From contig JAGVGT010000009.1 in assembly GCA_020056965.1 (NCBI GenBank), positions 1 to 34,966 on the forward strand: a DNA stretch of 34,966 nucleotides. Reading direction: 5' to 3'. The position numbers were made by a program, and so were the translations under genes. This stretch comes from Deltaproteobacteria bacterium (GTDB lineage: Bacteria > Desulfobacterota > Desulfobulbia > Desulfobulbales > JAGXFP01). Positions 32,149 through 34,966 of this stretch are shown one piece after another. The notes beneath the pieces are model-generated. The model was not told the DNA's origin and did not search any database. It worked only from the letters and a program-made list of their open reading frames with translations. The first letter of the stretch is position 1, and each line of letters begins with the position of its first letter.

Positions 32149-32171
32149 GTATTTGGCGGGAAAGCAGGCAA

Positions 32172-32216
32172 AAAGGGCAGACCGGTTATGGCGATGACAA
32201 GAGCCGGTCTCCCTTT
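32172..32216 (+). terminator. Hairpin terminator after the second Ig/DUF3494 gene
   Basis: AAAGGG and AGACCGG pair with CCGGTCT and CCCTTT around a 20-nt loop. The T run is part of the stem. Confidence 0.65.
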
Positions 32217-32288
32217 CGCCTCACTCCAACAACAGAAAGGCAAGTCACCATGCAAGCACTTAATCAAGCCCACCAAAAGAGGCCTTAG

Positions 32289-33461
32289 ATGAGAAAGACA
32301 TATCCCAGAGTTCCCAGCATAAAAAAGACGGCGTTGGCGTTGTTTGTCTCGGCCTTAATCCTTCCGGTGTCCGCCCATGCCGAAATTAAGGAAGGAAGCG
32401 TCGAGCTGAGCCCGTTTGTTGGCTATAATTTTTTCGAAAGCCAGCAAAATTTGAAAGATGACTTTGTCTATGGCGGGCGTCTCGGCTATAACATTACGCC
32501 GCATTTCGGCATTGAAGGTGTCGGGGAATTTACCCAGACCAAAGTTGATGACCGCGCGGCGAGGTTTGCCGATGAAGGACAGTTCACCAGCCCCATCGAT
32601 AAAGTGAAGATCACCAGGTACCATCTGGATCTCCTCTATCACTTCATGCCCGAGAAGAACTTCAACCCCTTCATTGCGATCGGCTACGGTTTCGCCCATT
32701 ACAATCCCGAGATCAATAGCCGGGATATGGCTATTTTCGATCTTGGCGTGGGCGCCAAATACTGGGTGGCTGACAATATTGCCCTGCGGGCCGATCTCAG
32801 AGATCATCTCATTTACGATGAACGCATCCACGATATGCAAGCCACCTTCGGGATAGTCTTTGCCTTTGGCGGCAAGTCCACGCCACCACCGGCGGTTGCC
32901 AGGTATGAACCAAAACCGCAACCGGTAGTCGTAGCCAAGGCTGAGCCGAAACCCGAGCCGAAACCAACCCCGCCGCCCCCAGTGGTTGCGAAGAAGGTAG
33001 TTATTCTTGCCTCCGAGCCGGAGGTTGAGAAGAAGGTCCAGGAGGTCGTAGCTCCGCCAAAGGCGGATAAGGTGCTCTTCGAGGAAGCCGAGCCTACCGT
33101 AGTGGTTCTGGCTTTTGAGGATGTCCATTTCGATTTTGACCAGTCTACCCTGCGACCGCAGACCCAGACGATCCTGAAAAGAAATATCCAGCTCCTGAAA
33201 GACAACCCCAAGGCCAAAATCCGGATTGCCGGCTACACCTCAGCTTCCGGTACCGATGAGTACAACCAGAAGTTGAGTGAAAGAAGGGCCCAGGCCGTCA
33301 AGGATTACCTGATCGGCGAAGGGATAATCGTTTCGGACCGGCTTTCCACCATCGGCTATGGCGAGGAAGACCCGGCTAACTTTGAGGCGGCTCCCAAAGA
33401 GCTATACTCACCGGAAGCCAAGTCAAACATGCGCGTACTCTTTGAAATAGTCGTGCAGTAG
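32289..33461 (+). CDS. OmpA-family outer-membrane protein
   Basis: A 390-aa protein linking outer membrane and peptidoglycan. A signal peptide (about 1-33, ending VSAHA-EI) is followed by an eight-strand barrel (about 38-200; VELSPFVGYNFF, FVYGGRLGYNITPHFGIEG, FNPFIAIGYGFAHY). A Pro/Lys/Val-rich linker (about 200-270; KPEPKPTPPPPVV) could span the periplasm. The C-terminal OmpA domain (about 275-390) starts VHFDFDQSTLRPQ and contains the peptidoglycan-binding pattern GYTSASGTDEYNQKLSERRA. AGAGG lies 6 bp before the ATG. It follows the DUF3494 gene by 140 bp after a hairpin; I see no strong promoter of its own. Confidence 0.93.
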   Translation: MRKTYPRVPSIKKTALALFVSALILPVSAHAEIKEGSVELSPFVGYNFFESQQNLKDDFVYGGRLGYNITPHFGIEGVGEFTQTKVDDRAARFADEGQFTSPIDKVKITRYHLDLLYHFMPEKNFNPFIAIGYGFAHYNPEINSRDMAIFDLGVGAKYWVADNIALRADLRDHLIYDERIHDMQATFGIVFAFGGKSTPPPAVARYEPKPQPVVVAKAEPKPEPKPTPPPPVVAKKVVILASEPEVEKKVQEVVAPPKADKVLFEEAEPTVVVLAFEDVHFDFDQSTLRPQTQTILKRNIQLLKDNPKAKIRIAGYTSASGTDEYNQKLSERRAQAVKDYLIGEGIIVSDRLSTIGYGEEDPANFEAAPKELYSPEAKSNMRVLFEIVVQ

Positions 33462-33495
33462 AGAGCATCAGACTGCGGGGAGGAAAAGGGCCTGA

Positions 33496-33542
33496 GCGGG
33501 TCGGCCTGGCAGGTTGCGAATAGCTTGCCCAGGCTGACCCGC
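33496..33542 (+). terminator. Hairpin after the OmpA-family gene
   Basis: GCGGGTC-GGCCTGG pairs with CCAGGC-GACCCGC across a 14-nt loop, 35 bp after the stop codon. No T tract follows. Confidence 0.55.
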
Positions 33543-33631
33543 AATCCGAACCCTGAAGCCAAGCTTCTAAGCTTTGGGGTTGAGATTTAGATTACCGGAG
33601 AGCAGGTTTGCACCTCGAATAAACACTAGGG

Positions 33632-33665
33632 AGCCCGCCGCCAGTTCCTGGTCGCGGGCTTTTTG
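33632..33665 (+). terminator. Intrinsic terminator upstream of the 33778 gene
   Basis: AGCCCGC (33632-33638) pairs with GCGGGCT (33654-33660), followed by TTTTT. It probably finally ends the OmpA transcript. The space 33462-33777 holds no gene. Confidence 0.8.
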
Positions 33666-33777
33666 TGTGCTGCCGGAGCTGATTGTTGGCGGCATATTCC
33701 TCTTACCGTTGCGACCAGCAGGGATTGGCCGGCGGGGTTGAGCGAAAACTCCACAGTCGTAACCGGGATCGAATTTT

Positions 33778-34365
33778 ATGACGAAAATATTTATCTTGCT
33801 GATTGTTCCCGTCTTGCTCCTGCTCGGAGTGGGCTGCGCGAAACTCCTGCCGTCCAGCAAGATCACGTTCATCTCGCCTTGGCAGGACTACGAAAGCGCC
33901 AACAACGAATACATGAAAATAATCCCTGAAAAAACTACCTTGGCAGAGCTGAAAGCCTTGGGGTTTGACCCCACGCAAGTACCGAATATAAGAATCATGA
34001 GCGCAACCGAGGTGGTCGGCGTTTTCGTACCCAATTCATCGATTGAAATTAACAGTCTGGCGCCTGGTATTCAAAAATGCATCCGCAGCAAAGACCGCTG
34101 TACCGCTTACAAAATTGAACCGTCATTTAAACAGACCAAGCGTACAGGGAATTTCTTCACGGACATGCTCACTTTCAAACGAGTTACAACTACAGAAGGA
34201 TGGGAGTTCCTGGGGCTGATTGCCATTGTCGATGATGTTGTCACCTACCGGGACCCGGCCGGCGGCCGGCCGTTAATCAAATCGGAAGAAGTTGTGAACA
34301 AGCCATTGGGGCCATTGCAGGAGGTTGGCGGAGTCATCGAAAATTCCGTCCAAGGCATTTTCTAA
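33778..34365 (+). CDS. Lipoprotein of unknown function
   Basis: A 195-aa protein that I do not recognise. The signal peptide MTKIFILLIVPVLLLLGVGC carries a lipobox (Cys20). The mature part begins with a Ser/Tyr-rich stretch (ITFISPWQDYESANNEYMKI) and PEKTTLAELKALGFDPTQVPNI, a pattern like small outer-membrane assembly or SmpA-like lipoproteins in which a T-x-x-E-L-K-x-L-G-F helix recurs. Two Cys (KCIRSKDRC) may form a disulfide. The end is Val/Gly-rich (EVGGVIENSVQGIF). GGGA lies before the ATG, and a terminator sits 110 bp upstream, so it is probably transcribed alone. Confidence 0.75.
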   Translation: MTKIFILLIVPVLLLLGVGCAKLLPSSKITFISPWQDYESANNEYMKIIPEKTTLAELKALGFDPTQVPNIRIMSATEVVGVFVPNSSIEINSLAPGIQKCIRSKDRCTAYKIEPSFKQTKRTGNFFTDMLTFKRVTTTEGWEFLGLIAIVDDVVTYRDPAGGRPLIKSEEVVNKPLGPLQEVGGVIENSVQGIF

Positions 34366-34456
34366 TCTGATTACCACCGAGCCTCAGCCAGTATTCAGGC
34401 TGGCTGGGATAACCGGTTGATAAACCGATGTTGGCCTGGCAGTCTCGTGTAATCAA

Positions 34457-34527
34457 GTCATTCCCGCGCAAGCGGGAATCTAGGAAACCTGGCTAACTCT
34501 CTGGATTCCCGCCTGCGCGGGAATGAC
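34457..34527. repeat. Dispersed inverted repeat (GTCATTCCCGC...GCGGGAATGAC)
   Basis: The arms GTCATTCCCGCGCA and TGCGCGGGAATGAC are exact reverse complements. An inner hairpin CCCGCGCAAGCGGG is present. It is the closest relative of 11276-11355 and lies after the unknown lipoprotein gene. The rest of 34366-34630 shows nothing else. Confidence 0.85.
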
Positions 34528-34630
34528 ATTAAAGTGCTGGCTGAAGATTAGTGGTAATAAGCTTTTCGGAGCCCGCATCTTAGGCCGTGCGAGCCAGACC
34601 AATTTATGTGTGCCTAGAGAGAGATTGAAC

Positions 34631-34966
34631 ATGCCCAAACAAATTAGCGATCCAGCAATGCTCAACCTTGCCAGCGGCACGACTGAGGGCATCACCGAGT
34701 TCCGGCGCCAAGAATCCTTGCTCGTAACCGGGGCACTGCAGGATGCGATATTGAATAGCGCCAACTTTTCGAGTATCGCCACCGACGAGAAGGGCGTCAT
34801 CCAGATCTTCAACGTTGGTGCCGAACGCATGTTGGGCTACACGGCCGCCGAGGTGATGAACCAGATTACCCCGGCCGACATCTCCGATCCCCAGGAAGTG
34901 GTCGCCCGCGCCAAGGCCTTGAGCGTCGAGCTCGAAACCCCGATTACTCCGGGCTTCGAGGCCCTG
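34631..34966 (+). CDS. PAS-domain signalling protein, truncated by the window end
   Basis: The frame runs open from ATG 34631 (MPKQISDPAMLNLASG) to the last base, 112 codons. After about 28 residues it enters the same PAS module found three times in the kinase at 18694-22239: GALQDAILNSANFSSIATDE, KGVIQIFNVGAERMLGYTAA, EVMNQITPADISDPQE. It is encoded on the opposite strand, 12 kb away. GAGAG lies 7 bp before the ATG. It is probably the start of another multi-PAS sensor, kinase or cyclase; the output domain lies outside the window. Confidence 0.85.
   Translation, partial: MPKQISDPAMLNLASGTTEGITEFRRQESLLVTGALQDAILNSANFSSIATDEKGVIQIFNVGAERMLGYTAAEVMNQITPADISDPQEVVARAKALSVELETPITPGFEAL

Noticed and set aside
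32254-32270. GGCAAGTCACCATGCAA upstream of the OmpA-family gene as a sigma-54 site
   Set aside because: The GG and GC are one base too far apart, which RpoN tolerates poorly.

Overview
The window is GC-rich bacterial chromosome with proteobacterial features: radA, two tRNA-Ser genes with encoded CCA, an outer membrane and periplasm (lipoproteins, beta-barrels, OmpA, Cti), NtrC-family sigma-54 activators and large hybrid sensor kinases. RadA and the cis/trans fatty-acid isomerase look most like gammaproteobacterial proteins, but I cannot fix the genus from the sequence alone. No phage, integrase, transposase or CRISPR array is visible. Several short dispersed inverted repeats are.

Layout. (1) 210-1571 radA. 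(2) 1572-2556, a protein-free stretch of three tandem diverged units. Each unit has a -24/-12 (sigma-54) promoter followed about 12 bp later by a short two-hairpin RNA ending in an intrinsic terminator, with C-rich loops and a CCTCCTT linker resembling anti-Shine-Dalgarno sequence. (3) Two tRNA-Ser genes and a terminator, 2557-2790. (4) 2963-4231 (-), a Sel1-repeat/trypsin-like protease. (5) 4864-7369 (+), an envelope block: DUF2959-type lipoprotein, BON lipoprotein, tiny DUF5670-type membrane protein, Arg/Gln/Pro-rich secreted protein. (6) 7668-11249 (+), a small Pro-rich secreted protein followed by a hybrid histidine kinase, a stand-alone CheB-type methylesterase and a DUF1003 membrane protein. 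(7) 11510-13921 (+), cti. (8) 14306-16740 (-), triple-BON protein, Spy/ZraP-like protein, small membrane protein, CsbD-like protein and an outer-membrane barrel. (9) 17147-27295 (-), a signalling block: NtrC-type regulator, 1181-aa multi-PAS hybrid kinase, a PAS-AAA+-Fis regulator paralogous to both, and a CheB-CheR-PAS fusion. (10) 27857-33461 (+), two tandem Ig-like/DUF3494 lipoproteins and an OmpA-family protein. (11) 33778-34365 (+), an unknown lipoprotein, then the start of another PAS protein cut by the window edge.

How it may work together. Sigma-54-type promoters with exact GG-N10-GC spacing precede the three small RNAs, the DUF2959 lipoprotein, the small-protein/kinase operon, the outer-membrane barrel/CsbD pair, both Ig/DUF3494 adhesin-like genes and, more weakly, the Sel1-protease. 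Two complete sigma-54 activators (GAFTGS motif present) are encoded in the same window. I infer a clustered RpoN-dependent envelope-stress/surface regulon with its own sensors, activators and a trio of candidate regulatory RNAs. The promoters and hairpins are seen directly; which activator acts on them and what the RNAs target is inference.
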